From: JBEKHI01 sp050012355
Lineage (GTDB): Bacteria; Actinomycetota; Actinomycetes; Streptosporangiales; Streptosporangiaceae
Direction: 5' to 3'
Assembly: GCA_050012355.1 (NCBI GenBank)
Contig: JBEKHI010000005.1
Span: forward strand, 1 to 54,848
DNA: 54,848 nt
A program made the position numbers and the translations under genes. The notes under the pieces were generated by a model. The model was not told the DNA's origin and did not search any database. It saw only the letters and a program-made list of their open reading frames with translations. How positions within the stretch are numbered: position 1 is the stretch's first letter; each line of letters opens with the position of its first letter. This document shows, in pieces, positions 9,810 through 18,236 of the stretch.

Positions 9810-10952
9810 CTACAGCTGCCCGCTGATCGCGCGTTCGACGGCCCCGAAACTCACGCGTTCCTGCTCCAGCCGTACCGTCGGCCCGTATACCCCCGCGACG
9901 AGGTCCGCGTACACCCCGGCCTCCTCATCGGTCAGCCCGCTGAGCTCAGCCGCCACCGGCGACGGCTCGGGAACCCACTGGTCGCGGTGCCCGAGTAGCG
10001 TGGCCCGGTCCATGAGCATCGACCGGACGCGGGGGAACTGTCCGCGCAGCCGGCTGAGGATCGCGAACCCGTGGGTGTCGATGTCACCCCAGTAAACGAC
10101 ATCGAGCTCATCCAGCCACCGCAACGGCGCGAGCACATCTACCGCGTACCCGCGCCCCCACACGACCATCGCGTCCGCCGGCAGCGGGAACGCCAGGTAC
10201 GTGACCTCGTTCTCGACCACGAACACCCGCCGTACCCCCGCAGGCACCGTGGGTAGCTCGTCGGCCCGCACCGTCAACTCAGAGAAACCCCGGAACGCGT
10301 AGCGAATCCGCACATAGCCCGGCTTGGGCAAGAACCCGGACCGGCTGGCGAAACCGACGGCCGCGGAATCGATCCGGGCCGGATCGAGCTGCGCGTCGAG
10401 CAGCTCCGTCAGCACGCCACGATGGCCCTCGATGAACTTGGTGTCCACGCCGGGGACGTCCACCTGCCGCAGATACATGCCGGGTCGTTGCCGCTCGTCG
10501 ATCCACCGGACAACGGCGAGCAGTTTGTCCCACTCGCCGGAGAACCGCAGCACACGCATCGGGTGCGCGGCCATCCACGGCCCCAGCCGGGTGTCGCTGG
10601 CTGTCTTCACGAGCTCGTCGAACCGCCGGACCTCGCCGCCGACGCGCAGCAGCGCCCACGCTTCGTCGTAGCCGTCCACCCACGCCCGGGCCGGGATGGA
10701 GTTGGTTCCGAAATGCCGGCCGCCGACCTGCTTGTATTCCACCCGCAGCGGCCCGCGGGCCGCCGCCTCCGCCCACTCCGCCGCCCAGCGCTGGACCTCG
10801 GCCAGCCGCTCGCCCATCTCACGGGCCGCTGGACCTCGGAGCGGAACGGCGATCGGCTCCCACTCGCCGCCGGCGGCGTGGCCGGTGAGCAGCGCGCCGG
10901 AATCCCACTTCTTCCGCAGGGCGACGCGCACGTCAGCCGGGGTCGTCCACAT
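9810..10952 (-). CDS. jetD: Wadjet defence protein JetD (Toprim nuclease, DUF3322/DUF2220)
   Basis: A 380-residue protein with an N-terminal DUF3322-type arm and a C-terminal Toprim-related DUF2220 domain. The key acidic residues are visible: VVENEV near 245-250 (Toprim Glu) and WGDIDTHGF at 288-296 (DxD). In Wadjet, JetD is the nuclease that cleaves circular plasmid DNA once the JetABC motor has extruded it. It is the last gene of jetABCD; its ATG lies 1 nt after the jetC stop. All expected catalytic acidic residues are kept, so the module looks functional. Confidence 0.93.
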   Translation of the reverse strand: MWTTPADVRVALRKKWDSGALLTGHAAGGEWEPIAVPLRGPAAREMGERLAEVQRWAAEWAEAAARGPLRVEYKQVGGRHFGTNSIPARAWVDGYDEAWALLRVGGEVRRFDELVKTASDTRLGPWMAAHPMRVLRFSGEWDKLLAVVRWIDERQRPGMYLRQVDVPGVDTKFIEGHRGVLTELLDAQLDPARIDSAAVGFASRSGFLPKPGYVRIRYAFRGFSELTVRADELPTVPAGVRRVFVVENEVTYLAFPLPADAMVVWGRGYAVDVLAPLRWLDELDVVYWGDIDTHGFAILSRLRGQFPRVRSMLMDRATLLGHRDQWVPEPSPVAAELSGLTDEEAGVYADLVAGVYGPTVRLEQERVSFGAVERAISGQL

Positions 10953-10953
10953 G

Positions 10954-13900
10954 TCAGTCGACGGTCACCATCTGCCGCAACGTGTGGGCCTCGCGGAGCT
11001 CGTAGTACTCCTCGATCGTCATCGACTGCAGTACCGAGTTCATGCCGCTGCGGTTCTCGACCAGCCCGACGGCGGACACGTACGGCTCGATGACGTGGAT
11101 CTTCTGCAGCGGGGTGACGATCAGAAGCTGCAGCCCGAGCCTGCCGAACAGCTCGAGCGCGAACTTCGTCGACTCATCCGACCCGCGGCCGAAGGCCTCG
11201 TCGATGACCGCGAAACGGAATGTCCTCGACTTCGCGGCACCCCACTCCAGCTTGAACTGGTAGGCCAGCGACGCGGCGAGGATCGTGTAGGCGAGCTTCT
11301 CCTTCTGGCCGCCGGACTTCCCGCCTGAATCGGCGTAGTGCTCGTACTCCGTGTCGTCCTCGCGATACCGCTCCGACGCGCCGAACGTGTACCAGTTCCG
11401 CACGTCGGTGACGAACCGCGTCCACTTGCGGTCCGCCTCCGCGTAACCTTCCCGGCCGCGAAAGCGTTCGATGATCCGGCTGACCTGCAGGAACTTCTGC
11501 TCGGAGTAGGTGTCTGAATCTTCCCCCGACACCGCGTCGTCGGTACAGGATCGCAGTTCAGAGCGGAAGTCCTTGACGTCCACGTGCGGGGACTGTATCG
11601 GCTCCAGCCGGATGTACCGGCCCGGGTTGTAGTCCACGCCGACCAGCGATTCGTTGATCGTGGCGATCCGTTCCCTGATCAGCTCGGACTGCTTGTTGAG
11701 CTGGGACTGGAAACCAGCGATGTCACGGATCGTGTTCTGGTTCAGGTAGGTCTTGAATTGCTCGGTGAACCGCGGCAGGTCGTCATTTACCAGGCGCTCG
11801 TGCAACTCCCGGTACCCGTCCGCGGATTCGACCGAGTCGTTGAGCTCGGTGGTCTCGACCGGATACTGCCGACGGAACTCTCCCATCGCGCCGACGATCC
11901 GGTTGGATAGCGTGGTCAGCCGCGGGTTGCGTTTGCCGATCAGGTCGGCGATCGCACCGCCGGCGGCGTTCTCGGCCTTGTCGCAGGCCGACGCCGCCGA
12001 CGGCCGGGGGTGTCCCGCCTGAGCGAGCAGCTCCCGGGTCTCGCCGAATAGCATCCGCGCCGCTGGGCAGTCCGGCTCGTCGAGCACCGCGCGGGCCTCG
12101 GCGAGCACTCTCGTGGCGGCCGCCAGACTGCCTTTCGCGGCGCCGATCTGGTTGTCGATCTCGCGGAGCGCTCCCGCGGCGTCGGTCAGCCTGTCCTTGA
12201 CCCGCTCCAGTTCCTCGTTGAGCCGCTTGAGTTCGGCGGACGCGGCCTCCAGCTCCTGTCTTTCCTTCTTGAGCCGTTCGGCGCGGTTGACCTCGGACTG
12301 CCAGTCGATCTCCGCGAAGTCGCGGGTCTGGTCGAGGCCGGCGAGCACCTGACCGCGGTCGATCGCGGCGTCCATCGCCGCCTTGTGCTCCTTTTCCTTC
12401 GTGGCGATCGCGTCGATGTCCTTGGTCAGCTCCGCGGCTCGGCGCAGCAGCGTCGCGATCTTCGCCTCGTTGGACCAGCCGAGCACGTACCTGGACCGGT
12501 CGTCGATCCGGTTCCGGTCGTCCTTCTCGTGCCGGCCGCCCTTCTCCTTGACCTGGCCTGCCTTGGTAATCGCCTTGACCGCCCGGCGGAACTCCTTCAT
12601 CGTCTCGACGCACTCGTGGTCGGCGCGGTGGTCAAGCTCGCGAGCGATCCAGTCCGCGAAGGGGCTGTCCTTGATGTCGAGCTTGGTGGCCAGTGAACCC
12701 GCCGGGTACACCGGCGGCGTCACCCGGTCGAGCGAAGGCACCCGGTAGTAAACCACCCGCTGCCGCAGGTGATGGGCATCGATCCAGTCCGACACCGCGG
12801 CGTAGTGCTGCTCGGGGACGAGTATCGACATCGCGAAGCCACGCAGCACGCGTTCGGCGGTCCCCTCCCAGTCGGCCTCGGCCTCCTTCACCTGGATGAG
12901 TTCTCCAGCGAACGGCAGCGACTCGTCGGAGATCCGTAGCTCGCGGCACAGGACATCGCGCAGCTCCAGTTGCTGGCGCGGGATGTTGTTCTTGCGCTGC
13001 TCCAGGCTCCGCAGGTCCGCGTTGACCTCGGCCGCCTCCTCCCGCACCTGTCTCGCGCGGAACGACGTCTCGGTCAGCGCGTTCTGGTGCTCGGTGAGAT
13101 CTTCCTTCGCGGTCTGGCGTGTCTCGCTGATCTGGCGACGCCGGGTCGCGAAGTGCTCGGCGCTTTCCACTGGGTCAAGCCCGGCTTTGGAGAGTCCTTC
13201 CGCGAACAGCTCGGCCCGAGCCATCCGGGACAGACCCGCCTGCTGGCACTCGTCGAGTTGCCGCTCGATCTCGGCGAGGCGGTTGCCGCCGTGACCGGCG
13301 AGTTCGACGCGGAGATCGGTCTCTCGCCCCCGCAGCTCCGACAACCCGCGCCCGAGTTCGCCGCGCTGGGCATCCAGCACTTCCCGCTGGGCGGAGATCT
13401 GATGGACCTCGGCCGCGGTGAGATCGGCCTTGATATCCGCGAAGTAGTACTTCAATGCCTCCCGCTGGGCGGTCAGCGTCAAGATCTCGGAGCGCAGCTT
13501 GTCGTGCCGGTCGCAGTCCGCGAGCAGCGGTTCCAGCGCGGCGAGTTGCGCCTTCGCGCGCTGTACCGCCTCGTGCGCCTTAGTGAGATCATCGAAGTGC
13601 GCGATGATGTCCGCGACTGCCTTCTGAGCGTCGAACGGCTCCAGCATGTGCTCGCGGACGAAATCGGTGAGGTTGCCCACCGATTTCATCGAGACCGTCT
13701 GGTGGAACAGCTCCATTGCCTGCTCAGATTCGATGCCGAGCCGACGGCGGAAATCCTTTCCGTACTCAGGGAAGGAGTCGTGCAGCCGGACGCCGCTGGT
13801 GCCGCGCAGCCGCTTGCGCAGCGCCGTGATGTCCGTGCCGAAGTCGGCGAAATGCTCCGCCACGCTGAGCTGCTGGTCGGCGGTGACGTAAAACCGGTCC

Positions 13901-14307
13901 GGCTGGCCTATCACGTCGCCGGTGCGCAGGTAGAAGACCTGGGCAAGCGTGACGGTGGCATCGTAGCCGTCATTGCGAAACACGCCGAGGAGCACGCTGT
14001 GCTTGCTCCCGTCCCGCAGCGGGACCGGCTTAGTCGCTCCAGTTACCTCGTTCCGTTCTGTCTTGTAATAGCCGAGCACGTACGAGCGGAGGGATCGTTC
14101 GCGGGTGTCAGCACCGGCGGCCTTGTTGTAAGAGATTTTCTGGGATGGGAGCAGCAGGGTAGTCACGGCGTCGACGATGGTGGATTTTCCCGAGCCGATG
14201 TCGCCAGTGAGCAGCGTGTTCTGCCCGTTCGCCGTCAGCGCCCAGACCTTCTCGCTGAACGTGCCCCAGTTGTACAGTTCCAGGCGCTCGAGACGGTAAC
14301 CGGTCAT
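10954..14307 (-). CDS. jetC: Wadjet SMC/MukB-like ATPase JetC
   Basis: An 1117-residue SMC-type protein. Walker A GDIGSGKST is at 35-43, long Glu/Arg-rich coiled coils occupy roughly 230-460 and 620-740 around a hinge-like middle, the ABC signature SGGQKEK is near 998-1004, and Walker B FAVIDEAF is near 1033-1040. JetC is the DNA-loop-extruding motor of Wadjet, resembling MukB more than SMC. It overlaps jetB by ATGA and is followed 1 nt later by jetD. No frameshift or missing motif is visible. Confidence 0.95.
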   Translation of the reverse strand: MTGYRLERLELYNWGTFSEKVWALTANGQNTLLTGDIGSGKSTIVDAVTTLLLPSQKISYNKAAGADTRERSLRSYVLGYYKTERNEVTGATKPVPLRDGSKHSVLLGVFRNDGYDATVTLAQVFYLRTGDVIGQPDRFYVTADQQLSVAEHFADFGTDITALRKRLRGTSGVRLHDSFPEYGKDFRRRLGIESEQAMELFHQTVSMKSVGNLTDFVREHMLEPFDAQKAVADIIAHFDDLTKAHEAVQRAKAQLAALEPLLADCDRHDKLRSEILTLTAQREALKYYFADIKADLTAAEVHQISAQREVLDAQRGELGRGLSELRGRETDLRVELAGHGGNRLAEIERQLDECQQAGLSRMARAELFAEGLSKAGLDPVESAEHFATRRRQISETRQTAKEDLTEHQNALTETSFRARQVREEAAEVNADLRSLEQRKNNIPRQQLELRDVLCRELRISDESLPFAGELIQVKEAEADWEGTAERVLRGFAMSILVPEQHYAAVSDWIDAHHLRQRVVYYRVPSLDRVTPPVYPAGSLATKLDIKDSPFADWIARELDHRADHECVETMKEFRRAVKAITKAGQVKEKGGRHEKDDRNRIDDRSRYVLGWSNEAKIATLLRRAAELTKDIDAIATKEKEHKAAMDAAIDRGQVLAGLDQTRDFAEIDWQSEVNRAERLKKERQELEAASAELKRLNEELERVKDRLTDAAGALREIDNQIGAAKGSLAAATRVLAEARAVLDEPDCPAARMLFGETRELLAQAGHPRPSAASACDKAENAAGGAIADLIGKRNPRLTTLSNRIVGAMGEFRRQYPVETTELNDSVESADGYRELHERLVNDDLPRFTEQFKTYLNQNTIRDIAGFQSQLNKQSELIRERIATINESLVGVDYNPGRYIRLEPIQSPHVDVKDFRSELRSCTDDAVSGEDSDTYSEQKFLQVSRIIERFRGREGYAEADRKWTRFVTDVRNWYTFGASERYREDDTEYEHYADSGGKSGGQKEKLAYTILAASLAYQFKLEWGAAKSRTFRFAVIDEAFGRGSDESTKFALELFGRLGLQLLIVTPLQKIHVIEPYVSAVGLVENRSGMNSVLQSMTIEEYYELREAHTLRQMVTVD

Positions 14308-14879
14308 TCGCTGACCTCCTGCAGGTATTCGGCGAGCCGGCTATCGAAATCGGCGAGCCACTGGCCGTCGACGAAAGCCTTGATAATGCGCCGGACCTCG
14401 TAGACATGCTCTGAGCCCTTCACCGCGCGGAGGAATCCGAGGTCCACGCATTTGGAGATATTGGCGTCGATCTGGTCGATCATCCGCGCCTCGTTGCTGG
14501 TCGGCGGGAGGAAGACGCGGAGCATTTCGGCGATCTGCTCGCGGGTCAGCATCAGCCGGGTGCCGCCGCCACCCGCGTCGAATTCGGCGAGTTTCTTGCG
14601 GAGCAGCGTGAGCAGCAAGCTGACCGGGAACGACAGCGTGCGGCGCGCGATCAGCCGGGGGAGCGGGTCGGTCTCGTCCGGGTCGGGCGTTTTCTGGCGG
14701 CAGTAGGCATAACCCTCGGCCTCGTCGATAACGATTTCCAAGCCGAGCACGGCCACGTAGTCACGGGCCTGCGGCTGCAGTTCGAGCAGGCTGCGCCAAG
14801 CGCGGTCGTGCGTGTCGCGGTAGACGACGCCCTTCATGAGCTGGGTGACGGCTACGGACAGGTTAGGTTCGGCTGTCAT
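14304..14879 (-). CDS. jetB: Wadjet kite subunit JetB (DUF4194)
   Basis: A 191-residue protein with the DUF4194 pattern: a conserved RDTHDRAWRSLLELQPQ early, LGLEIVIDEAEGYAY, a Pro/Leu-rich LPRLIARRTLSFPVSLLLTLLR segment and a winged-helix-like end. JetB corresponds to the MukE-like kite protein that links the kleisin (JetA) with the JetC heads. It overlaps jetA upstream and jetC downstream by 4 nt each, indicating translational coupling and fixed stoichiometry. Confidence 0.92.
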   Translation of the reverse strand: MTAEPNLSVAVTQLMKGVVYRDTHDRAWRSLLELQPQARDYVAVLGLEIVIDEAEGYAYCRQKTPDPDETDPLPRLIARRTLSFPVSLLLTLLRKKLAEFDAGGGGTRLMLTREQIAEMLRVFLPPTSNEARMIDQIDANISKCVDLGFLRAVKGSEHVYEVRRIIKAFVDGQWLADFDSRLAEYLQEVSE

Positions 14880-16315
14880 GCCGTTGTCCTCCGCGCGTAG
14901 GTGACACGGGGCAGAGTGGCGACGCGCCGGGTCCCGGCTTCATCTTCCCAGCCGATGCTTTCCTCATGCTCCGCGTCGAAGACGACCGCGAAGGCGTCGT
15001 CCTTGAGCGACAGGTAGGTGACAAGCTCGGCGAGGCCTTGGGCTAGCGGGTGTTCACGGACGATCGTGGTGAGGCCGACAGCGGGCTCACGGCGCAGCGC
15101 CCGGTGGATCTGCGCGCGCAGCGGGCCGGGGTCCACGTAGACCTGCTCGAACAGGGCGGTCGGGTCGGCCTGTTCGTCCGCGTTCTCGACGTGTTCGCTA
15201 TCGATGCGGGCCTTCTGGGTCCGCGCGTAGAGCGGGCGCTCCATGGGGAGGTTGAGCCGCGGATTCAGCGTGTCGAGCTCCGTTGTCACGGGGACGGACT
15301 TGTGTTCCCTGAGCTGGAGCGCGTGTGATTCGATGCCGCGCAGGATCTCGATCACCCGCCGGTTCTCGAACCACACCTGGTCGTCGAGGAATCTCCGGAG
15401 CTGCTCGGAGAGCTGACGGACAGTCGCCTGGGTACGCTCGGCGGCGTCGAGCCAGTCGTAGTGGATGTGCTTGAGCCGGTTGTCGCGCTCGGCGATCGCG
15501 GTGAGTTCATGGACCTCACGCAGGAGCTGCGACAGTTCCTCTTGGCGTGCCTGAGAAAGCAGGAAACCGTAGAAGGCCTGGAACGATTTTCCCTGGTCGG
15601 AGCCGGAGATCGACTCCCGGCTGCCGAGCACGTCGTCGAGCAACTCGCCCTTGCCGCCCTGCCAGCCCGCGATCTTCTCCCGCAGCCGACGGTCCAGCTT
15701 GCGGAAGTTCTCCTCTACCTCGCGGAAGTCCGCCAGCAGCTCCCGCGCGGTCGCCGAGAACTGCTGGTAGCGATCGCGCACCGCGGACTCGTCGAGCAAG
15801 TCCAGTTCCCCGGCCTGGGCGCGACGTATCTGCTCGTCGATAGCGTCGCGCTGTCGCTGCAGTTCCCTGATCCGCTCGTCCGGGTCCGTCTCGGTGCCGA
15901 AGACGATCTGGCGCAGCAGGTCGAAGACCGTGTTCAGCCGTGACTCGGTGCCGACGAAGGAGCGATCTCGTAGGCTGGCGATCCACTGCAACGCCTTCTC
16001 CACTGCCGGGGTAGCGTCGTAGTGCGGCTCGTCGGTGCCGTCGGGATAGTACTTACGCAGCCAGCCCGCCTCCGGCGAGGCCCAGTCGTCAAGGTATGCC
16101 TTCGCGGGCTTCGGGAACCGCATGCCGTTGTGGTTCAGCGCGTACAGATCGTCGTCCAGGCGGCTGATCAGCTCGGACGCGGGGATGGACCGGACGTTAT
16201 CCTCGACGAACACCTTGTGCAGGAAGCTCAGCACGAGCGGCGCGTTGTCGGCCGACAGCAGCCGCCAGGCAGGGCTGTTCGCCTTCAGCCACGCGACCTC
16301 GTCGAAGCTCGTCAC
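14876..16315 (-). CDS. jetA: Wadjet kleisin subunit JetA (DUF3375)
   Basis: A DUF3375 protein of about 479 residues, the MukF-like kleisin of the Wadjet condensin. The diagnostic opening is WLKANSPAWRLLSADNAPLVLSF, followed by Glu/Gln-rich helices (about 190-290) and LNLPMERPLYA later. I chose the GTG at 16315 because the family similarity starts right there; an in-frame ATG at 16405 would add 30 Arg-rich residues that do not look conserved. It is the first gene of jetABCD. There is no clear ribosome site, so the mRNA may be leaderless. Confidence 0.92.
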   Translation of the reverse strand: MTSFDEVAWLKANSPAWRLLSADNAPLVLSFLHKVFVEDNVRSIPASELISRLDDDLYALNHNGMRFPKPAKAYLDDWASPEAGWLRKYYPDGTDEPHYDATPAVEKALQWIASLRDRSFVGTESRLNTVFDLLRQIVFGTETDPDERIRELQRQRDAIDEQIRRAQAGELDLLDESAVRDRYQQFSATARELLADFREVEENFRKLDRRLREKIAGWQGGKGELLDDVLGSRESISGSDQGKSFQAFYGFLLSQARQEELSQLLREVHELTAIAERDNRLKHIHYDWLDAAERTQATVRQLSEQLRRFLDDQVWFENRRVIEILRGIESHALQLREHKSVPVTTELDTLNPRLNLPMERPLYARTQKARIDSEHVENADEQADPTALFEQVYVDPGPLRAQIHRALRREPAVGLTTIVREHPLAQGLAELVTYLSLKDDAFAVVFDAEHEESIGWEDEAGTRRVATLPRVTYARRTTA

Positions 16316-16343
16316 GGGACATAATCGTAGGGGCAGGGTCTGA

Positions 16344-16628
16344 CAACGCGCGCGACGTCGCCGTAGCCGCCCGGACGAGACAACGAACCGGATCGACAAA
16401 GTCATGCTGCTGGCTGCGGGTTTCGCATCAGCCTATGGCCTTGAACTGCTGGCAACCGTGCACTGGATCGCGGTCCGTGAAGCCAGCACCCTCCAGGCTG
16501 ACGACGTAACGGGAATCACGCAGCGAATCGGGATCTGGAGCGATCGCAAGGGACGCCTGTTCACCGAAGCACACGTAGCCAAGGCCGCCGACCACCTGCG
16601 ACGCCTCGGCTGGATGCCACCCGTGTAG
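16344..16628 (+). pseudogene. C-terminal remnant of a DarG-type macro-domain antitoxin
   Basis: An open frame from 16344 encodes a tail reading RIDKVMLLAAGFASAYGLELLATVHWIA, written here in parts: RIDKVMLLAAGF, then AYGLELLATVHWIA, then IWSDRKGRLFTEAHVAKAADHLRRLGW. This matches my memory of the C-terminal domain of DarG antitoxins (YGxELLATVHWVA ... W..RK..F). Similarity begins upstream of the only ATG (16404). The whole N-terminal macro domain and the DarT toxin are absent. It lies 28 nt from the jetA start on the opposite strand. I read it as a decayed DarTG locus in a defence island; a short functional protein from the ATG cannot be excluded. Confidence 0.55.
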
Positions 16629-17166
16629 CAGGCAGGATTGTCTGGGGACATCCTCAGGTTGAACGTGCATCCAGCCTGAGGGCTCCCTGATCGCGCGCGT
16701 CGGTAAGCGCCGCCATAGTCGCCGTACCCAAGCGAGGCGATGGTCGCGGCTGGCCGAGGAATCCGTCTCGCCGCGCGTGCAGCGAATGATGACTAGTGCC
16801 AGGATTCCCCATTCGGTTCCGGGCTGAAGTTGGACATGGAGATACGACAACGCGATGTTCATGACATCACGCTGCCGTAGTGATGCGTTCCGGCGGGTGC
16901 CCTAAGACAAGCCATGATGACTCTTCCTCCTGTAGGCGAACCAGCGTCGCGCTGGTCCTCACGTCAACTCACGATAGTAGTCGACCACATCCGTCGATTC
17001 CGGTGATTCCTCGATGCTGATCAAACACTTGTATAAGTGTTTTGATCATGCATATAAGTCCATGCCTAAATCGCCGCCTCGGCCGGTCGCTGAGAGAGGC
17101 GGATGAAGTGACACGCTGGGCAGATCATCCGCTACCGTGAGACCAAAGCGGAACGCGGAGGAATTC
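16629..17166. other. Intergenic region with several small inverted repeats
   Basis: 538 nt with no convincing gene. It holds an inverted repeat CCTCAGG/CCTGAGG (16652-16681), a 7-3-7 hairpin ACCAGCG/CGCTGGT (16940-16956), and an AT-rich promoter-like segment with a palindrome (17018-17058). A minus-strand open frame covering 16428-16862 overlaps the DarG remnant and shows no family features. Confidence 0.6.
17018..17048. promoter_or_regulatory. Palindromic operator/promoter region of the XRE regulator
   Basis: AAACACTT, spacer GTAT, AAGTGTTT form a perfect inner palindrome. TGATC flanks it on the left and TGATCA on the right, extending the arms to 13-14 nt with one bulged base. The segment is strikingly AT-rich against its surroundings. 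A TATAAG at 17053-17058, with TTGTAT at 17029-17034 (18-nt spacing), could be the -10/-35 pair, placing the palindrome over the -35. The natural candidate ligand is the XRE protein encoded 119 nt downstream. Confidence 0.6.
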
Positions 17167-17628
17167 GTGCCACAGGACGACGCGGCCGACGATGTGCAGA
17201 CGGACCTGGCGCCGGTCAGAGAGAAGATCCGAGAGCTCAGGGAAGCGCGGGGCTGGACTCAGGAGAAACTCGCGGAACTCTCAGGTCTGGGTCCCGACAC
17301 CATTGTGCGAATCGAGAGGGGTCGAACCGGGACTCCGCCGAAGCGATCAACGTTGATATTGCTTTCGCTAATATTTGGCAGAGAGCGGGATTATCTCGTG
17401 AATATCATGAAGCATGTTCCGCAGCGGGAGGACGATAATCCAACCTTGCAATCGGTCAGTAATGTGCTTGCGGAATTCCGCGGAACACTCGGCTCCATTA
17501 AAGAAGACGTGAAGCAGCAGCGCGATATCCTTTACCAGATTGCGCCCGCAGTCGGTGTCGCCATTGATTCATGGCGCCAGGGCCCAACACGCGATACGGC
17601 TGCTCCGGAGGCGGGCAGCTCGGAGTAG
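17167..17628 (+). CDS. XRE-family HTH regulator with C-terminal helical tail
   Basis: A 153-residue DNA-binding protein. The HTH_3 domain spans about residues 17-70 (VREKIRELREARGWTQEKLAELSG, written in part, then DTIVRIERG). A helical tail follows, with LQSVSNVLAEFRGTLGSIKE and KQQRDILYQ, likely for dimerisation. I chose GTG 17167 because GGAGGA (17157-17162) lies at ideal spacing; a GTG at 17137 would be longer without such a site. It sits divergent from jetABCD, with the DarG remnant between, so control of the island is possible. GC content drops in its second half, hinting at horizontal origin. Confidence 0.85.
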   Translation: MPQDDAADDVQTDLAPVREKIRELREARGWTQEKLAELSGLGPDTIVRIERGRTGTPPKRSTLILLSLIFGRERDYLVNIMKHVPQREDDNPTLQSVSNVLAEFRGTLGSIKEDVKQQRDILYQIAPAVGVAIDSWRQGPTRDTAAPEAGSSE

Positions 17629-17665
17629 CTCCCTTCCGTTTCCGTATGGTTCTTTGCGCTGGTAG

Positions 17666-17935
17666 TCGGCACTGGCGCAGACCTTCGCGGCGACCGCCCC
17701 AACGCGGCTGGGTTCCGCGAGCCGCCCGAAGCGGCTGGACGAGCTCACTAGCCGAGAATGCCAAGTGCTGCGGTTGATAGCCGAAGACCGCAACAGCACC
17801 ATCGCAGTCCTGACGGGACACAATGCTCGGGAACTTAAGAGTCGGCTAGCGCGCGAACCGGTTGGGGGTATGCGGGAAATGACGGCCGGATCTGGGTTGG
17901 AGTGGCAGGTGGCGATGCTGGTGGTGTGGCAGTAA
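17666..17935 (+). pseudogene. Remnant of a LuxR/NarL-type HTH regulator
   Basis: An open frame without a convincing start encodes QTFAATAPTR...KRLDELTSRECQVLRLIAED (given in parts), which matches the linker and first HTH helix of NarL-type regulators (usually LTxREREVLRLIAEG). After that the pattern degrades: the recognition helix is not conserved, and the frame runs into unrelated sequence up to a TAA at 17933. It lies just downstream of the XRE gene. I take it as the 3' piece of a lost two-component regulator. Confidence 0.42.
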
Positions 17936-18055
17936 CCAGCAAAGCCTGCCTCATCCCAGGGGGATGGTCGCGGTGGCGTGAAAGTCCCGCGGCTGCGGCC
18001 GGGGTTCGCTGCCGTGTTCCCGTCCCCGGGGCGCGTGCGGCGCTGTCCGGAGGCT

Positions 18056-18137
18056 ACTTCTCCCGGGTTAGTGCACCCTGGCTGCCGGGCATACCCGGGC
18101 ATTGCGGGCGGGAAAGGTGCGCTAAGCCGGGAGAAGT
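18056..18137. repeat. 82-bp palindromic repeat, copy 1
   Basis: Two 22-nt arms (18056-18077 and 18116-18137) start ACTTCTCCCGG and end CCGGGAGAAGT and pair almost completely. A second element with the same ends and near-identical length is at 50529-50609. This copy lies in the ~300-nt gap between the LuxR remnant and the convergent kdpE copy. No transposase is nearby; it could be a MITE-like or extragenic palindrome element. Confidence 0.75.
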
Positions 18138-18236
18138 CAGCTGGCTGTCAGCAGCTCGGTCCGGCTGCCACACCAACCAGGCCGGTGGTTTTAGGGCTTG
18201 GCGGGGGAGTTGCTCACCGTCGTTATGGTAAAAAAA

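Noticed and set aside
12970..14403. 477-codon open frame on the + strand, antisense to jetC
   Set aside because: High-GC shadow frame of jetC with no recognisable domain; the opposite strand encodes clear Walker and signature motifs.
16313..16345. TTGTCA and TACGAT before jetA as a -35/-10 pair
   Set aside because: The spacing is 11 nt, so the pair does not form a standard promoter, though TACGAT alone near the GTG would fit a leaderless transcript.
16428..16862. 144-codon minus-strand frame upstream of jetA
   Set aside because: It overlaps the DarG remnant in antisense and shows no domain or ribosome site. Not counted as a gene.
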